Both the position numbers and the translations under genes were made by a program. Below are positions 8,423 through 18,301 of a stretch of DNA of 64,000 nucleotides, in pieces. Source of the stretch: Ensifer sesbaniae. Its GTDB lineage: Bacteria > Pseudomonadota > Alphaproteobacteria > Rhizobiales > Rhizobiaceae. The stretch is from contig NZ_JABEKU010000002.1 of the NCBI RefSeq assembly GCF_013283665.1, forward strand, positions 1,362,863-1,426,862. Direction: 5' to 3'. The notes beneath the pieces were generated by a model that ran no database searches, was not told where the DNA came from, and worked only from the letters and a program-made list of their open reading frames with translations. The stretch's first letter is position 1. Each line of letters begins with the position of its first letter.

Positions 8423-9136
8423 ATGGGCGGTTTGAGGGTCGAAGGTATCAACCATGATTGGGGAACGCGCCGCGCGCTCGACAATGTTTCCTTTGCCGTT
8501 GAACCCGGCCGCTTCTGCGCCCTGCTTGGACCGAATGGTGCGGGAAAATCGACGCTGTTCGGCATGCTGACACGACTCTTCACGCCGCACAGCGGCCGTA
8601 TTGCCGTCGCGGGGCATGACTTGGCGCGAGAACCGCGCGCAGCGCTCGCCCGGATGGGCGTCGTCTTTCAGACCTCGACGCTCGATCCCGATCTCACCGT
8701 CAAGCGCAACCTCCTGTACTTCGCCGCCCTGCACGGTCTTTCGGGGCGTGAAGCAGAGACACGCGCCATGGCCGCACTCGACCGGCTCGGTATGGCAGAA
8801 CGTGCCGGGGAAAAAGCCTCGAAACTCAACGGCGGCCACCGCCGGCGCATGGAGATCGCCCGCGCCCTCCTTCACCGGCCGAAGGTGCTGCTGCTCGACG
8901 AGCCAACGGTTGGACTGGACGCCGCTTCGCGCGCGGCGATCACCGCGCATGTGCATGATCTCGCCTCACAGGGACTGACCGTGCTCTGGGCGACCCATCT
9001 GGTGGACGAGGTTCGGGCGAAGGATCGCCTCATTATTCTCCATCGCGGCCAGGTACTCGCCGATGGCGAGGCCGGCGACATCGCCGGCGGCGATCTCACC
9101 AGCCGCTTCCTTGCTCTGACAGGAGAACGGGCATGA
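8423..9136 (+). CDS. ABC transporter ATP-binding protein (CcmA/LutE type)
   Basis: A 237-residue ATPase with Walker A (GPNGAGKST), a Q-loop (VVFQTSTLD), a signature-like segment (KLNGGHRRRMEIARAL, where the usual LSGGQ is altered to LNGGH), Walker B (VLLLDEPTVGLD) and the switch histidine (ATHLVDE). It pairs with the ABC-2 permease whose start overlaps its stop. ABC-2 systems are usually exporters, so the pair need not be an importer although a binding protein is encoded in the operon. Confidence 0.88.
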   Translation: MGGLRVEGINHDWGTRRALDNVSFAVEPGRFCALLGPNGAGKSTLFGMLTRLFTPHSGRIAVAGHDLAREPRAALARMGVVFQTSTLDPDLTVKRNLLYFAALHGLSGREAETRAMAALDRLGMAERAGEKASKLNGGHRRRMEIARALLHRPKVLLLDEPTVGLDAASRAAITAHVHDLASQGLTVLWATHLVDEVRAKDRLIILHRGQVLADGEAGDIAGGDLTSRFLALTGERA

Positions 9137-9975
9137 CGGTCGAGGCTTTCCCGTCAATCGAAGAAGAAACGGGCGGTTTCCTTCACTCGCATTCCCTTGT
9201 CGCGCTGCGGGCGATCCTTCACCGCGAGGCGCTGCGCTTCATCGGCCAGCGCGGGCGGCTCGTCGCGGCGCTGGTGCGGCCGCTGGTCTGGCTTTTCGTC
9301 TTCGCCGCAGGCTTTCGCGCAGCCCTCGGTCTTGCGATCACGCCGCCCTACCAGACCTATATTACCTATGAGATCTATATCGTGCCGGGGCTGGTCGGCA
9401 TGATCCTGCTGTTCAATGGTATGCAATCCTCGCTCAGTCTCGTCTACGACAGGGAAATGGGCTCGATGCGCTTGCTGCTAACAGCACCGCTACCGCGCTG
9501 GTGGCTGCTGTTCTGCCGGCTGCTGGCAGGTAGCCTGATGGCCGTTGTGCAGGCCTACGCCTTCCTCGCCATCGCAGCACTCTATGGCATTCGCTTCCCC
9601 TGGTTCGGCTATCTCGCCGCTGCCCCGGCGATCCTAACCGCCGCAATGATGCTCGGCGCGCTCGGCCTGCTGCTGTCCTCCTTCATCCGACGACTCGAAA
9701 ACTTCGCTGGCGTCATGAACTTCGTCATCTTCCCGATGTTTTTTCTGTCCTCCGCCCTCTACCCGCTGTGGAAGATGGCCGAGGCCTCGCCGCACCTCAG
9801 GGATCTCTGCGCGCTCAATCCCTTCACCCATGCCGTCGAGCTGATCCGCTTTGCCCTCTATGCCAAGGGCAACCTCACGGCGCTCGCCGTCACGCTCGCC
9901 GCCTTCGTCATCTTCGGCCTCGTTGCCATCTGGGGTTACGACCCTGCCCGTGGCCTCACCGCGCGAAAAGCCTGA
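9133..9975 (+). CDS. ABC-2 type permease (LutF-like)
   Basis: A 280-residue inner-membrane protein with about six hydrophobic segments, ABC-2 family. The ATG overlaps the ATPase stop by four bases. The N-terminal 35 residues are polar, then membrane segments begin (LVAALVRPLVWLFVFAAGF). It is the last clear gene of the operon; the DNA after it is degraded. Confidence 0.85.
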   Translation: MTVEAFPSIEEETGGFLHSHSLVALRAILHREALRFIGQRGRLVAALVRPLVWLFVFAAGFRAALGLAITPPYQTYITYEIYIVPGLVGMILLFNGMQSSLSLVYDREMGSMRLLLTAPLPRWWLLFCRLLAGSLMAVVQAYAFLAIAALYGIRFPWFGYLAAAPAILTAAMMLGALGLLLSSFIRRLENFAGVMNFVIFPMFFLSSALYPLWKMAEASPHLRDLCALNPFTHAVELIRFALYAKGNLTALAVTLAAFVIFGLVAIWGYDPARGLTARKA

Positions 9976-9989
9976 ACAGAAAAAACGCC

Positions 9990-10145
9990 GTGCGCCTCGT
10001 CACTCTCGCCGCCAGCCTGCTGTTTCCCGCCAATGCCGCGCTAGCTGCCCAAACGGATACGGAGGGCGGCGGCACGCTCAAACCCGAGGAGCTGACGCTG
10101 TGTGATGAAGTAGCTGCGCCGCCGCCGGTTGGACGGGGGCGATGA
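9990..10145 (+). pseudogene. Truncated exported protein remnant after the permease
   Basis: A GTG-started frame 15 bp after the permease stop encodes 51 residues beginning with a convincing signal peptide (MRLVTLAASLLFPANAALAA) and then stops. The next 300 bp contain protein-like pieces in other frames (for example ELNCGLNLMRGAW at about 10250 and VNETGYDLDIVTPDTGNWKY at about 10360). I read this as a decayed last gene of the operon. I do not recognise its family. Confidence 0.35.
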
Positions 10146-10375
10146 CCTAGATGTCCAGCTCGACGACAACGGCCTTGGCAACCACGAAGACCCGGACGCC
10201 GCCGCCGACTGGGACCGTCGCGCTGCGGAGGCCGGCGCCCATTGGCGAGCTCAACTGCGGGCTCAACCTGATGCGCGGGGCGTGGTTTCGTCGAACACCA
10301 GGCGCTCGGCCGCCGGTTCGTCGATGAGGCAGCGAAGAGCAGTCTTCCAACCGCACGGCGTGTCAACGAGACCGG

Positions 10376-11056
10376 CTACGATCTCGACATCGTGACGCCC
10401 GATACTGGCAACTGGAAATATGCGCCGGCCTTCTGGCGGTCCTCGACGAGCCGCGCGGGCCGCCCCTCAAGCCGCAGGACGCGTCCGGCCAACCGCTCGG
10501 CCTCGGCCCGCACATGCGTAACGAGCAAGGTCGCACAGGGGCGTGCTTCGATCAGGCGTTCGAACAGGGCCATCATTTCCGATGCCAGAGCCGGATCGAG
10601 GCTGACGAAAGGCTCGTCCATGAGAAGCAGGTCAGGCGCGCAGGCGAAAGCGCGGGCAAGCGACAGCCGCCGCTGCTGGCCGAGGGAGAGCATACCGGGA
10701 AAACGATCGCCAAGCCCCGCCAACCCCACATCCTCCAGCCAGTGCCACGCCTCCTTTTCGCCAATACGCCCGACGATGGTGAGATTCTGGATGGCCGTGC
10801 GCCAGGGCAAGAGCACGGGCTCCTGAAAGACCATGGCGATCCGTTCGCTCGTTTCACACCGGCCGTCAAAGGCGCGGTCGAGACCGGCGATGATGCGCAG
10901 CAGCGAGGTCTTGCCGACGCCGGACGGGCCGGTCAGCGCTACCGTTTCACCCGGAAGCAGCGAAAGCACCATCCGGCCGAGCAAATGGCCCGGCCCGCCG
11001 CGTTCGAGATCAAGTCGGAGAACCGGCTCAGCTGCCGGGATGAAGGAAAACGCCAT
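10376..11056 (-). CDS. ABC transporter ATP-binding protein, SsuB/TauB type
   Basis: A 226-residue ATPase with Walker A (GPSGVGKTS), Q-loop (MVFQEPVLLPWRTA, typical of nitrate/sulfonate/taurine importers), signature (LSLGQQRRLSLARA) and Walker B (LLLMDEPFVSLDP). Its start lies inside the 3' end of the binding-protein gene, so the two are translationally linked. The permease gene is missing from the expected place downstream; the best candidate is at 191-985. Confidence 0.87.
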   Translation of the reverse strand: MAFSFIPAAEPVLRLDLERGGPGHLLGRMVLSLLPGETVALTGPSGVGKTSLLRIIAGLDRAFDGRCETSERIAMVFQEPVLLPWRTAIQNLTIVGRIGEKEAWHWLEDVGLAGLGDRFPGMLSLGQQRRLSLARAFACAPDLLLMDEPFVSLDPALASEMMALFERLIEARPCATLLVTHVRAEAERLAGRVLRLEGRPARLVEDRQKAGAYFQLPVSGVTMSRS

Positions 11057-12002
11057 CGGGAAGTTCCTTCAGGTCCCCGACGAGATCGGCGCCGCCAAGC
11101 TCCGTCATGAGAGCGAGCATCCGGGCAGCCGCCTGTTCATCGACCGCGCCTGTTTTCGGTGTTCCGGCCAGAAAGCCGGCCTTCAGCGCCTCGAATTCCA
11201 CATCGTTCGCCGCCTTCATCATCGAGCGAATGCGCTCAAAGCCGGCAGGATCGGAGGCGAGCTTTTCCTTGGCGGCACGGGACGCCGCCGCAATCGCTTC
11301 GCCAAGACCAGGATGTGTCTTCAGCAACTCGCCGCGCACGACATAGCCGACGAGCGGCGTTTCCGGATCAAGCCCCAAGGCTTTTGTGGCCTGGTCGATG
11401 GTCAGCAGCGGACGCATGCCCGCCGCCTGCATTCGGGCCCCGAAGTTCCAGAAGTTCAGGGCGGCCTGCACCTCGCCATCAAGCGCCGCCTTGTAGACCA
11501 GCGGCGGTGCGGCAAAAACCTGCTCCGTCGAGCCGGCGAGATCAAACCCCTCCACCTTCTGCGCATAGGCGCGCAGGATCAGCCAGCTCTTATCGATCGG
11601 GCTGCCGGCAACACCGATCTTCTGCCCCTTGAGGTCTCCCAACGCCTTGGCCGCGCCGTTGGCCGGCACCATCAGGCCACCGACAGCACGGGAATAGGGA
11701 ATGAAGACGAGATCACGGCCAGCGGCGCGCTCGCGCGCCACCCAGAGCCAGTCGGAGACGATCATGTCGACCTGGCCGGCAACGAGCGCGATCTGTGCCG
11801 CCGGCGCACCGGCGACGTCGCTCACCTCAAGGGAAAAGCCGTTCGCTTCGTCGAAACGGTAGTGGCGGATCGTGTCAGCTTCCCAGTTGACCGTGCCGGA
11901 AAGCTGCAGCGCGGCGCGCACCACCGGCGTTTCGGCCAGCGCCGGCGCAAAGGATAGAAGCGCTGCGGCTGCGGCGCTGGCGAGCGATTTCAGGATTCTC
12001 AT
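11028..12002 (-). CDS. Periplasmic binding protein, TauA/NMT1 type
   Basis: A 324-residue exported binding protein with a signal peptide (ending ALA near residue 23) and the NMT1/TauA-like core (GQKIGVAGSPIDKSWLILRAYAQK). The upstream region carries a regulon box on this strand at 12050-12067, which places it with the alcohol-dehydrogenase regulon. It is divergent from the dehydrogenase. The ligand cannot be read from sequence. Confidence 0.82.
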   Translation of the reverse strand: MRILKSLASAAAAALLSFAPALAETPVVRAALQLSGTVNWEADTIRHYRFDEANGFSLEVSDVAGAPAAQIALVAGQVDMIVSDWLWVARERAAGRDLVFIPYSRAVGGLMVPANGAAKALGDLKGQKIGVAGSPIDKSWLILRAYAQKVEGFDLAGSTEQVFAAPPLVYKAALDGEVQAALNFWNFGARMQAAGMRPLLTIDQATKALGLDPETPLVGYVVRGELLKTHPGLGEAIAAASRAAKEKLASDPAGFERIRSMMKAANDVEFEALKAGFLAGTPKTGAVDEQAAARMLALMTELGGADLVGDLKELPDGVFLHPGS

Positions 12003-12049
12003 GGGCTCCTCCTCCCTGATCGGATGAGGCTAACCGCTCCTCCTTGGCG

Positions 12050-12067
12050 CCGATATACGACCTATTG
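12050..12067 (-). promoter_or_regulatory. Predicted PQQ-regulon box, site C (toward binding protein)
   Basis: On the minus strand it reads CAATAGGTCGTATATCGG, ending 48 bp before the start at 12002. The first three bases depart from the consensus; the remaining fifteen match it. Confidence 0.5.
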
Positions 12068-12103
12068 ACAGGGGTCGAACCCGTGCGACCCTCGGCGAAA
12101 CCG

Positions 12104-12121
12104 GCATTTTACGACCAAGGT
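12104..12121 (-). promoter_or_regulatory. Predicted PQQ-regulon box, site D (near dehydrogenase)
   Basis: On the minus strand it reads ACCTTGGTCGTAAAATGC. The core ACCTTGGTCGTA is exact, but the 3' half differs. It lies 84-101 bp before the dehydrogenase start at 12205. The core is a dyad, so orientation may not matter. Confidence 0.45.
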
Positions 12122-12204
12122 ACAATTCAGTCGTTCCGCAACTGCGCCGATGATCCCAATCGTGGAGCCCGCGTGCTGCTGCGGGCGTGGAGTGGGAGGA
12201 TGCC

Positions 12205-13971
12205 ATGAGGAAACTCGTTCTGGCCGCGATCGCGGCCCTCACCTGTTCAAGCGCCGCTTATGCCGGCGTGACCGAACAAGATCTTGCCAAGGACGCCGAA
12301 ACCGTCGGCGACGTCCTGACCAACGGCATGGGGCGCAACCTGCAGCGCTTTTCGCCGATGGAGACGCTGAACACCAAGAACGTCAAGAACCTGATGCCCG
12401 CCTGGGCCTTCTCGCTTGGCGGCGAAAAGCAGCGCGGCCAGGAAAGCCAGCCGATCATCTATGACGGCATCATGTACATTACCGGCTCCTATAGCCGTCT
12501 CTATGCCATCGACGTCAAGACCGGCAAGGAAGTCTGGCAATACGACGCCCGGCTGCCGGAGGGCATCCTACCCTGCTGCGACGTGGTCAATCGCGGCGCT
12601 GCCATTTACGGCGACAACATCTATTTCGGCACACTCGATGCGCGCCTTGTCGCGCTGAACCGCAAGACCGGTGATGTCGTCTGGAGCAAGAAGCTCGCCA
12701 ACTACAAGGAGGGCTATAGCTACACCGCAGCACCGCTGATTGTGAACGGTCTCGTTGTGACCGGCAATTCCGGAGGCGAGTTCGGCATCGTCGGCGAGGT
12801 GCAGGCACGCAATGCCGAGACCGGCGAGCTCATCTGGACCCGCCCCGTGATTGAAGGTCACATGGGCACCTTCAAAGGCAAGGAAAGCACGATGACCGGG
12901 ACGCTGAACGCGACCTGGCCAGGCGACATGTGGAAGACCGGCGGCGGAGCAACCTGGCTCGGCGGCTCCTATGACGAGGACACCAAGACGCTCGTCTTCG
13001 GCACAGGCAATCCCTCGCCCTGGAACAGCCACCTGCGCAATGCCGGCAAGCCTGTCGAAGGAAACAAGGGCGACAATCTCTATGCCGCCTCGCGCCTCGG
13101 CATTGATCCGGAAAACGGCGAGATCAAATGGCACTTCCAGACGACGCCCCGTGAAGGCTGGGACTTCGACGGTGTGAACGAGGTCGTTCCCTTCGTCGAC
13201 AAGGACGGAAACAAGCGCTTCGCCACCGCCGACCGCAACGGCTTCTTCTACGTGCTGAACCGCGAGGACGGCAAATTCGTCTCAGCCCATCCCTTCGTGA
13301 AGAACATTTCCTGGGCGAAGGGCATCGACGAGACCGGCCGCCCGATCTACAACGAGGACAACCGTCCGGGCGATGCCGCTGCGGCGGCGGACGGCGCCAA
13401 AGGCCAGCAGGTCTTTGCCGTGCCCTCGTTCCTCGGCGGCAAGAACTGGATGCCGATGGCCTATAGCCCGAAGACGGGCCTGTTCTACGTGCCCTCAAAC
13501 GAATGGGGCATGGACATCTGGAACGAGCCGATCAGCTACAAGAAGGGGGCTGCCTATCTCGGCGCCGGCTTCACAATCAAGCCGCTCTTCGAGGACCATA
13601 TCGGCAGCCTGAAGGCGATCGATCCAAACACCGGCGAGATCAAGTGGGTGTACAAGAACGGCGCTCCACTCTGGGGCGGCGCGATGACCACGGCCGGTGG
13701 CCTCGTCTTCTTCGGCACGCCGGAAGGTGATTTCATCGCGCTGAACAACGAGACGGGCGAGGAACTTTGGAAGTTTCAGACGGGCTCGGGCATCGTCGGC
13801 CAGCCGGTGACCTGGGAACAGGACGGCGAGCAATATGTCTCGATCATCTCCGGCTGGGGCGGCGCCGTTCCGCTCTGGGGTGGGGAAGTCGCCAAGAAAG
13901 TCAATTATCTTAATCAAGGCGGCATGGTCTGGACCTTCCGCCTGCCAAAACAGCTGGCTTCGCTGAACTGA
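12205..13971 (+). CDS. Lanthanide-type PQQ-dependent alcohol dehydrogenase (XoxF/ExaF/PedH-like)
   Basis: A 588-residue periplasmic quinoprotein that oxidises methanol or ethanol with PQQ. It has a signal peptide (cleavage near SAAYA), eight W-motif blades of the dehydrogenase propeller, the vicinal disulfide Cys124-Cys125 (LPCCDVV), and the pair Asp320-x-Asp322 (GWDFDGVN). The second Asp of this pair is the known marker of lanthanide-dependent members; calcium enzymes lack it. The start at 12205 is set by GGGAGGA at 12194-12200 and the signal peptide. Whether the preferred substrate is methanol or ethanol cannot be told; the accompanying gene set favours the ExaF/PedH ethanol type. A strong terminator follows. 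Confidence 0.92.
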   Translation: MRKLVLAAIAALTCSSAAYAGVTEQDLAKDAETVGDVLTNGMGRNLQRFSPMETLNTKNVKNLMPAWAFSLGGEKQRGQESQPIIYDGIMYITGSYSRLYAIDVKTGKEVWQYDARLPEGILPCCDVVNRGAAIYGDNIYFGTLDARLVALNRKTGDVVWSKKLANYKEGYSYTAAPLIVNGLVVTGNSGGEFGIVGEVQARNAETGELIWTRPVIEGHMGTFKGKESTMTGTLNATWPGDMWKTGGGATWLGGSYDEDTKTLVFGTGNPSPWNSHLRNAGKPVEGNKGDNLYAASRLGIDPENGEIKWHFQTTPREGWDFDGVNEVVPFVDKDGNKRFATADRNGFFYVLNREDGKFVSAHPFVKNISWAKGIDETGRPIYNEDNRPGDAAAAADGAKGQQVFAVPSFLGGKNWMPMAYSPKTGLFYVPSNEWGMDIWNEPISYKKGAAYLGAGFTIKPLFEDHIGSLKAIDPNTGEIKWVYKNGAPLWGGAMTTAGGLVFFGTPEGDFIALNNETGEELWKFQTGSGIVGQPVTWEQDGEQYVSIISGWGGAVPLWGGEVAKKVNYLNQGGMVWTFRLPKQLASLN

Positions 13972-13979
13972 AATTTGGA

Positions 13980-14002
13980 GCCGGGCGAAAACGCCCGGCT
14001 TT
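13980..14002 (+). terminator. Rho-independent terminator after the dehydrogenase
   Basis: Perfect 8-bp stem GCCGGGCG / CGCCCGGC with an AAAA loop, followed by T-rich sequence, 8 bp after the dehydrogenase stop. Confidence 0.85.
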
Positions 14003-14048
14003 GCTGCTTTTGCTCTGGCCAATAGGCCGATGAAGACGGACGAATTCA

Positions 14049-14774
14049 ATGCTAAGCTATCGCCAGCCCTATCGGGAATTTCGCATGTTGCCAGTTCTTA
14101 TACCGCAAAAGCCTGTGCGTAAGCTGACATCGGCGCTGATCGTTGACGATCACCCCCTTTTCTGCGACGCGCTGGCGATGACACTGACAGGGCCGGTCGG
14201 TATTCCGGACGTTCAGGCCGTCGGCACGCTGGAGGCCGCGCTCACGCGACTTGCCACGTGTCCGCTGCCCGATGTCGTGGTGCTCGATCTCAACCTTCCC
14301 GACGTCAACGGGCTCGACGGCGTGGTGCGCCTGCGCCAAGCTGCTCCGGAAACGCCGATCGTCGTCGTCTCGTCCTTGGACGAGGTGCGCATCGTGCGCG
14401 CCGCGCTGAAAGCCGGCGTCAATGCTTTTGTGCCGAAGCACGCATCGCGCGAAGAGTTCCGCGAGGCATTCTCGGTCATCGCGCGTGGCGAAATCCACGC
14501 CAGCCATCTCACGCTTGAGGGATCCGTCCCGCCGAGTCTGTCAGAGGAAGCGGTCAAGCGGCTGGCGCTCTTGACGCGGCAACAGGCGCGTATCTTGCAA
14601 CTCGTCTGCGCCGGGCGCATGAACAAGCAGATCGCCTACGAGCTTTCGATCGCCGAGACGACGGTGAAGGCGCATGTTACCGCGATCATGCGCAAGCTCG
14701 GTGTCCAGACGCGCATGCAGGCTGTGCTCTTCGCGCAAGAGGCAAGTTTCAACACGATGATCACGGACGCTTGA
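14049..14774 (+). CDS. LuxR/NarL-family response regulator (AgmR/ExaE-like)
   Basis: A 241-residue regulator: receiver domain (residues about 28-145) with the acidic pair in IVDDHPLF, the phosphorylation Asp in VVLDLNLPDVNG and the Lys in FVPKHAS, then a C-terminal LuxR-type helix-turn-helix (LTRQQARILQLVCAGRMNKQIAYEL). Homologues such as AgmR/ExaE/PedR control PQQ ethanol oxidation. It is the natural candidate to bind the ACCWWGGTCGYAT boxes. ATG 14085 is an alternative start; neither has a strong RBS. The partner kinase is probably the hybrid kinase at 16026. Confidence 0.85.
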   Translation: MLSYRQPYREFRMLPVLIPQKPVRKLTSALIVDDHPLFCDALAMTLTGPVGIPDVQAVGTLEAALTRLATCPLPDVVVLDLNLPDVNGLDGVVRLRQAAPETPIVVVSSLDEVRIVRAALKAGVNAFVPKHASREEFREAFSVIARGEIHASHLTLEGSVPPSLSEEAVKRLALLTRQQARILQLVCAGRMNKQIAYELSIAETTVKAHVTAIMRKLGVQTRMQAVLFAQEASFNTMITDA

Positions 14775-14877
14775 GGCTCTAAGACCATCGGCTAAGAATC
14801 GCATTCCACGCTGGCGCCGAGGCGCGCCGAATGGTTTAAAATAGAGGACGGGGGAACGGCGGAGGAGGCCATCGCCC

Positions 14878-16029
14878 GTGGACGAACATTACGTATCGCG
14901 TGCGCTCGTTTCCGCGCACGAGACCTGCCCTGTCGAGCACCTGGCGAAAAGCCTCGGCCCCGGCCCCTTTTCACTCGTGCTGCTCTTCGTGTCGCCCGAG
15001 GCGGATGTATCGTCCGCCGTTACCGAGGCCCGAAGGGTCTGGAAGGGCGCGAAGATTGCCGGCTGCACCACCGCGGGCGAGATTTCCGGCGATGGTTATG
15101 ACGAAGAAAGCATTGTCGCCGTCGGTTTCCATGCCCGCCACTTCGCCGCCGAGACCTTGCTAGTCCCCGACCTCTCGAAACTCGTGGCAAGCGACCTTTC
15201 CGACACGCTGCTGCACATCCGTCAGGCTCTGGCCCGCGACCATGGCCACCTGCCGGAAGAGTTCGCCCTCCTGTTTGTCGACGGGCTTTCGGCGCGGGAG
15301 GATGAGCTTGCCTCCGCGCTGGCAGCGGCGACCGGCGCGATGCCGCTGATTGGCGGCTCGGCGGGCGACGGCACGCGTTTCCGCGAAACGCTGGTCTTTG
15401 ATGGCAAGCAACTGCTCGCCAATGCCGCCGTCATCTCCATCATGCGGGGCGCCTGTCCGCTGCGTCCGTTCAAGATGGACCACATCAAGCCGACCGAACG
15501 GCGCATGGTCGTGACGGATGCGGATCCGCAGGCCCGGATCGTGCGGCGCATCAATGCCGAACCGGCGGTAAAGGAATATGCCCGCCTCATCGGCATGCAG
15601 CCGGAAAGCGTCAATACGCTGACCTTCGCCATTCATCCGCTCACCGTGCGCATGGGCGAACGTCACCACGTTCGCGCCATCCAGCGCGTCCTGCCATCGG
15701 GCGAACTTCTGTTCTTCTCTGCAATCGACGAAGGCATGGTACTGACCATCGCCGAGCCGCACGACCTCGTCGGGCACCTCTCGGCGGAACTGAAGGCGCT
15801 CAAGCAACCGGCCAATCCCGTTGCCGTGTTAGCCTTCGACTGCATCCTGCGCCGCATAGAAGCGCAAGAACGGCAGATGATCGGCCCCGTCTCGGAACTC
15901 TTAAGCCAGCATGGCGTCATCGGCTTTTCCACCTATGGTGAGCAGATCGGTCCCATGCATATCAACCATACGATGACAGGCTTTGCCTTCTACCCGCCCG
16001 GCACCGTCTTTTCGGAAAATGCCCCATGA
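14878..16029 (+). CDS. FIST-domain signal-transduction protein
   Basis: A 383-residue cytoplasmic protein with FIST_N (about 25-215) and FIST_C (about 220-365) domains; features such as IAGCTTAGEISGDGYDEESI and the C-terminal GFSTYGEQIG are typical. FIST proteins are sensory partners of kinases. GTG start at 14878 is supported by the RBS GGAGGAGG at 14861-14868. Its stop overlaps the start of the hybrid kinase (ATGA), implying they act together, as in ErcS'/NahK-type pairs that control ethanol oxidation in pseudomonads. Confidence 0.87.
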   Translation: MDEHYVSRALVSAHETCPVEHLAKSLGPGPFSLVLLFVSPEADVSSAVTEARRVWKGAKIAGCTTAGEISGDGYDEESIVAVGFHARHFAAETLLVPDLSKLVASDLSDTLLHIRQALARDHGHLPEEFALLFVDGLSAREDELASALAAATGAMPLIGGSAGDGTRFRETLVFDGKQLLANAAVISIMRGACPLRPFKMDHIKPTERRMVVTDADPQARIVRRINAEPAVKEYARLIGMQPESVNTLTFAIHPLTVRMGERHHVRAIQRVLPSGELLFFSAIDEGMVLTIAEPHDLVGHLSAELKALKQPANPVAVLAFDCILRRIEAQERQMIGPVSELLSQHGVIGFSTYGEQIGPMHINHTMTGFAFYPPGTVFSENAP

Positions 16030-18218
16030 ACGATCGCCTTTCCGATGGCCTGTTCGATCCTGCCGATGGCGAGGCCCGCAACCTCGAAAAGATGCTCGTC
16101 ATCGCCGACGCTCTAATGCGTCATGTCGAGCAGAACACCGGCGATCGGAGCGCCGCCTTCGAACAGTTCCGCCGCGCGGCCATGCTGGAGGAGCGGGTCC
16201 GCCAGCGAACGCGCGACCTCGAAGCGACGCTGAAGCTGCTCAACGAGGCTAACAGCGCGGCCGAGCGCGCGCGCCGCGACCTGTCGCAGGCCATCGAGGC
16301 GATCGAGGAAGGCTTCGCACTCTTCGATCCGGCAGAAGTCCTCGTGCTGTGCAATTCGCGTTTCTGCCGCGATCTTGCGGATGTGCGCCCGAAACTGTCG
16401 CCAGGTATCACGTTTGCAGATTATGTTGAAACGGTCAGCCGCTCTGTGAAACTCGCGCTGCCGCGGGGCGTGACGCCGAAGAGCTGGGCGGCCGAGCGCA
16501 TGCGGCTGCACCGGGCACGGCAGGTCTTCAATGTCGGACTTTCCGGCGACCGCTGGCTCCAGGTCAGCGAGCAGCGCACCGCTGATGGAGGCACCGTCAT
16601 CCTCCAGACAGATATTACCGACCTCATCCGCATGGAGCGTTCGGAACGCGGCAAGCTACTCGACAACCAGGCCCGCATGATCCGCGCCACCCTTGAGCAC
16701 ATCAATCAGGGCGTCGGCATCTTCGACGCCAACCGCCGCCTCGTCGGCTGGAACAGCCGGATCGCGCAATTGCTGGATATTCCACCGCGCCTCCTGCGGC
16801 TGGGCGTCCCGTTCGAGCTGCTGGCAAACCATATCAACCAGGCCATTACCCTCGGCGACGGCTTTTCCGGTGCCGCGCTGCGCCAATGGATTGACGGGGA
16901 TTTGCAGCGCGGACCGCTCTCCTTCGAGATCACGCACGCATCTGGCATCATCCTTGACGTCTTCGCCCAGGAAATGCCGGGCCGTGGTTTCGTCATGTCC
17001 TTTGCCGACGTAACGCGCGAGCGGCACGCAATCCACGCAATGATCCGCGCCAACACTTCGTTGGAGGCGCGGGTCGCCGCTCGGACCGGTGATCTTGCTG
17101 CCGCCCTTGCCGAAGCCGAACGCGCCAACTCCGCTCGCGTCCGCTTCGTTGCGGCCGCGAGTCACGATCTGCTGCAACCACTTTCCGCCGCCAAGCTCTT
17201 CGTAGCTGCTGCAAGGGATGACGCGGACGCGACGCCGATGCGGGGAACGCTGGAAAAGGCGCACAATGCGCTTGTGAGCGTCGAGGGTATCCTCGGGGCA
17301 CTGCTCGACATTTCGCGATTGGAAGCGGGTGGTGCTGCGATGGATGTCGGTCCAGTGCCGCTCTCCCTGCTCCTGAAGCAACTCACCGACGAATTCGCCC
17401 CCGTTGCCGCCCGCAAGGGCCTGCGACTTAATATCCTCCCCTGCGAACTCACCGTTTTGAGCGACTCGACCTATCTGCGCCGCATCCTGCAGAACCTCAT
17501 CAGCAACGCCATTCGCTACACCGCGAGCGGCCGTGTCCTCGTCGGCCCACGCCGCTCGAACGGGCAGGTGCGAATAGAGGTCCATGACACAGGACCTGGC
17601 ATCGCGGCGGACCAGCAACAGTCGATCTTTCGCGAGTTCCATCGCGTCCAGGGTTCCGCCTCGGCCTCCGAGGGGATGGGGCTCGGCCTTGCCATTGTAG
17701 AAAGAGCCTGCGCCCTGCTCGGTCATAGGCTTGTGCTGCGCTCGGACCTCGGGCGCGGCACGTGTTTTTCCGTTGAACTGAAGCCGGTGGCGCAGCATGC
17801 CTGTCCGAACTACGGCGAAGTAGCGCCGGTCATCCCGGAGGAACCGGGCGGAAACAGCGACCGGATCGCCCTTCTCGTCGAAAACGACGTGGACCTGCGC
17901 CGGGCGATCGCACTGTTGCTGGAGCGACGCGGCGTCAGTGTCTTGGAAGCGGGCAGCGGCGAGGAAGCGCTCTCGCTCCTGGAGGAGATCGGCATCGTGC
18001 CCGACCTCTATCTCGTCGACCAGCAGCTCGACGGCGCGTTTACCGGCATCGAAACGGTGGAAGCGCTGCATGCCGAATATGGCGAGCGCCCAACCCGCAT
18101 CCTGACCGCCGACCGCAAACCGCAGACGCGCATGGCCGCCGAAGCCGCTGGAATCGAGATCCTGTACAAGCCGATCGCCGCTGATGCGCTGGAAGCCTTC
18201 GTGCTCCACGCCAGCTAA
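16026..18218 (+). CDS. PAS-domain hybrid histidine kinase (NahK/ErcS'-like)
   Basis: A 730-residue soluble hybrid kinase: coiled-coil (about 50-95), two PAS-like domains (about 95-200 and 215-335), a second coiled-coil, HisKA with phospho-accepting His380 (ASHDLLQPL), HATPase with N- and G-boxes ([25 protein letters not shown]), then a receiver domain with Asp near 665 (LYLVDQQL). No membrane segment is present, so the signal is probably delivered by the FIST protein. The likely output is the response regulator at 14049. Confidence 0.9.
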   Translation: MNDRLSDGLFDPADGEARNLEKMLVIADALMRHVEQNTGDRSAAFEQFRRAAMLEERVRQRTRDLEATLKLLNEANSAAERARRDLSQAIEAIEEGFALFDPAEVLVLCNSRFCRDLADVRPKLSPGITFADYVETVSRSVKLALPRGVTPKSWAAERMRLHRARQVFNVGLSGDRWLQVSEQRTADGGTVILQTDITDLIRMERSERGKLLDNQARMIRATLEHINQGVGIFDANRRLVGWNSRIAQLLDIPPRLLRLGVPFELLANHINQAITLGDGFSGAALRQWIDGDLQRGPLSFEITHASGIILDVFAQEMPGRGFVMSFADVTRERHAIHAMIRANTSLEARVAARTGDLAAALAEAERANSARVRFVAAASHDLLQPLSAAKLFVAAARDDADATPMRGTLEKAHNALVSVEGILGALLDISRLEAGGAAMDVGPVPLSLLLKQLTDEFAPVAARKGLRLNILPCELTVLSDSTYLRRILQNLISNAIRYTASGRVLVGPRRSNGQVRIEVHDTGPGIAADQQQSIFREFHRVQGSASASEGMGLGLAIVERACALLGHRLVLRSDLGRGTCFSVELKPVAQHACPNYGEVAPVIPEEPGGNSDRIALLVENDVDLRRAIALLLERRGVSVLEAGSGEEALSLLEEIGIVPDLYLVDQQLDGAFTGIETVEALHAEYGERPTRILTADRKPQTRMAAEAAGIEILYKPIAADALEAFVLHAS

Positions 18219-18232
18219 CGCTCTCGTCCGCC

Positions 18233-18250
18233 ACCAAGGTCGCATTGCGA
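18233..18250 (+). promoter_or_regulatory. Predicted PQQ-regulon box, site E (pseudoazurin)
   Basis: Reads ACCAAGGTCGCATTGCGA, ending 51 bp before the pseudoazurin start at 18302. Confidence 0.6.
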
Positions 18251-18301
18251 CACCAGCCGCCCCATGGGACATCCCTTCCACCTGAACTGGAGGAGATGGA
18301 C

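Noticed and set aside
10833-11957. 374-residue plus-strand frame antisense to the ATPase and binding-protein genes
   Set aside because: No motif, Arg-rich; both minus-strand genes carry clear family signatures.
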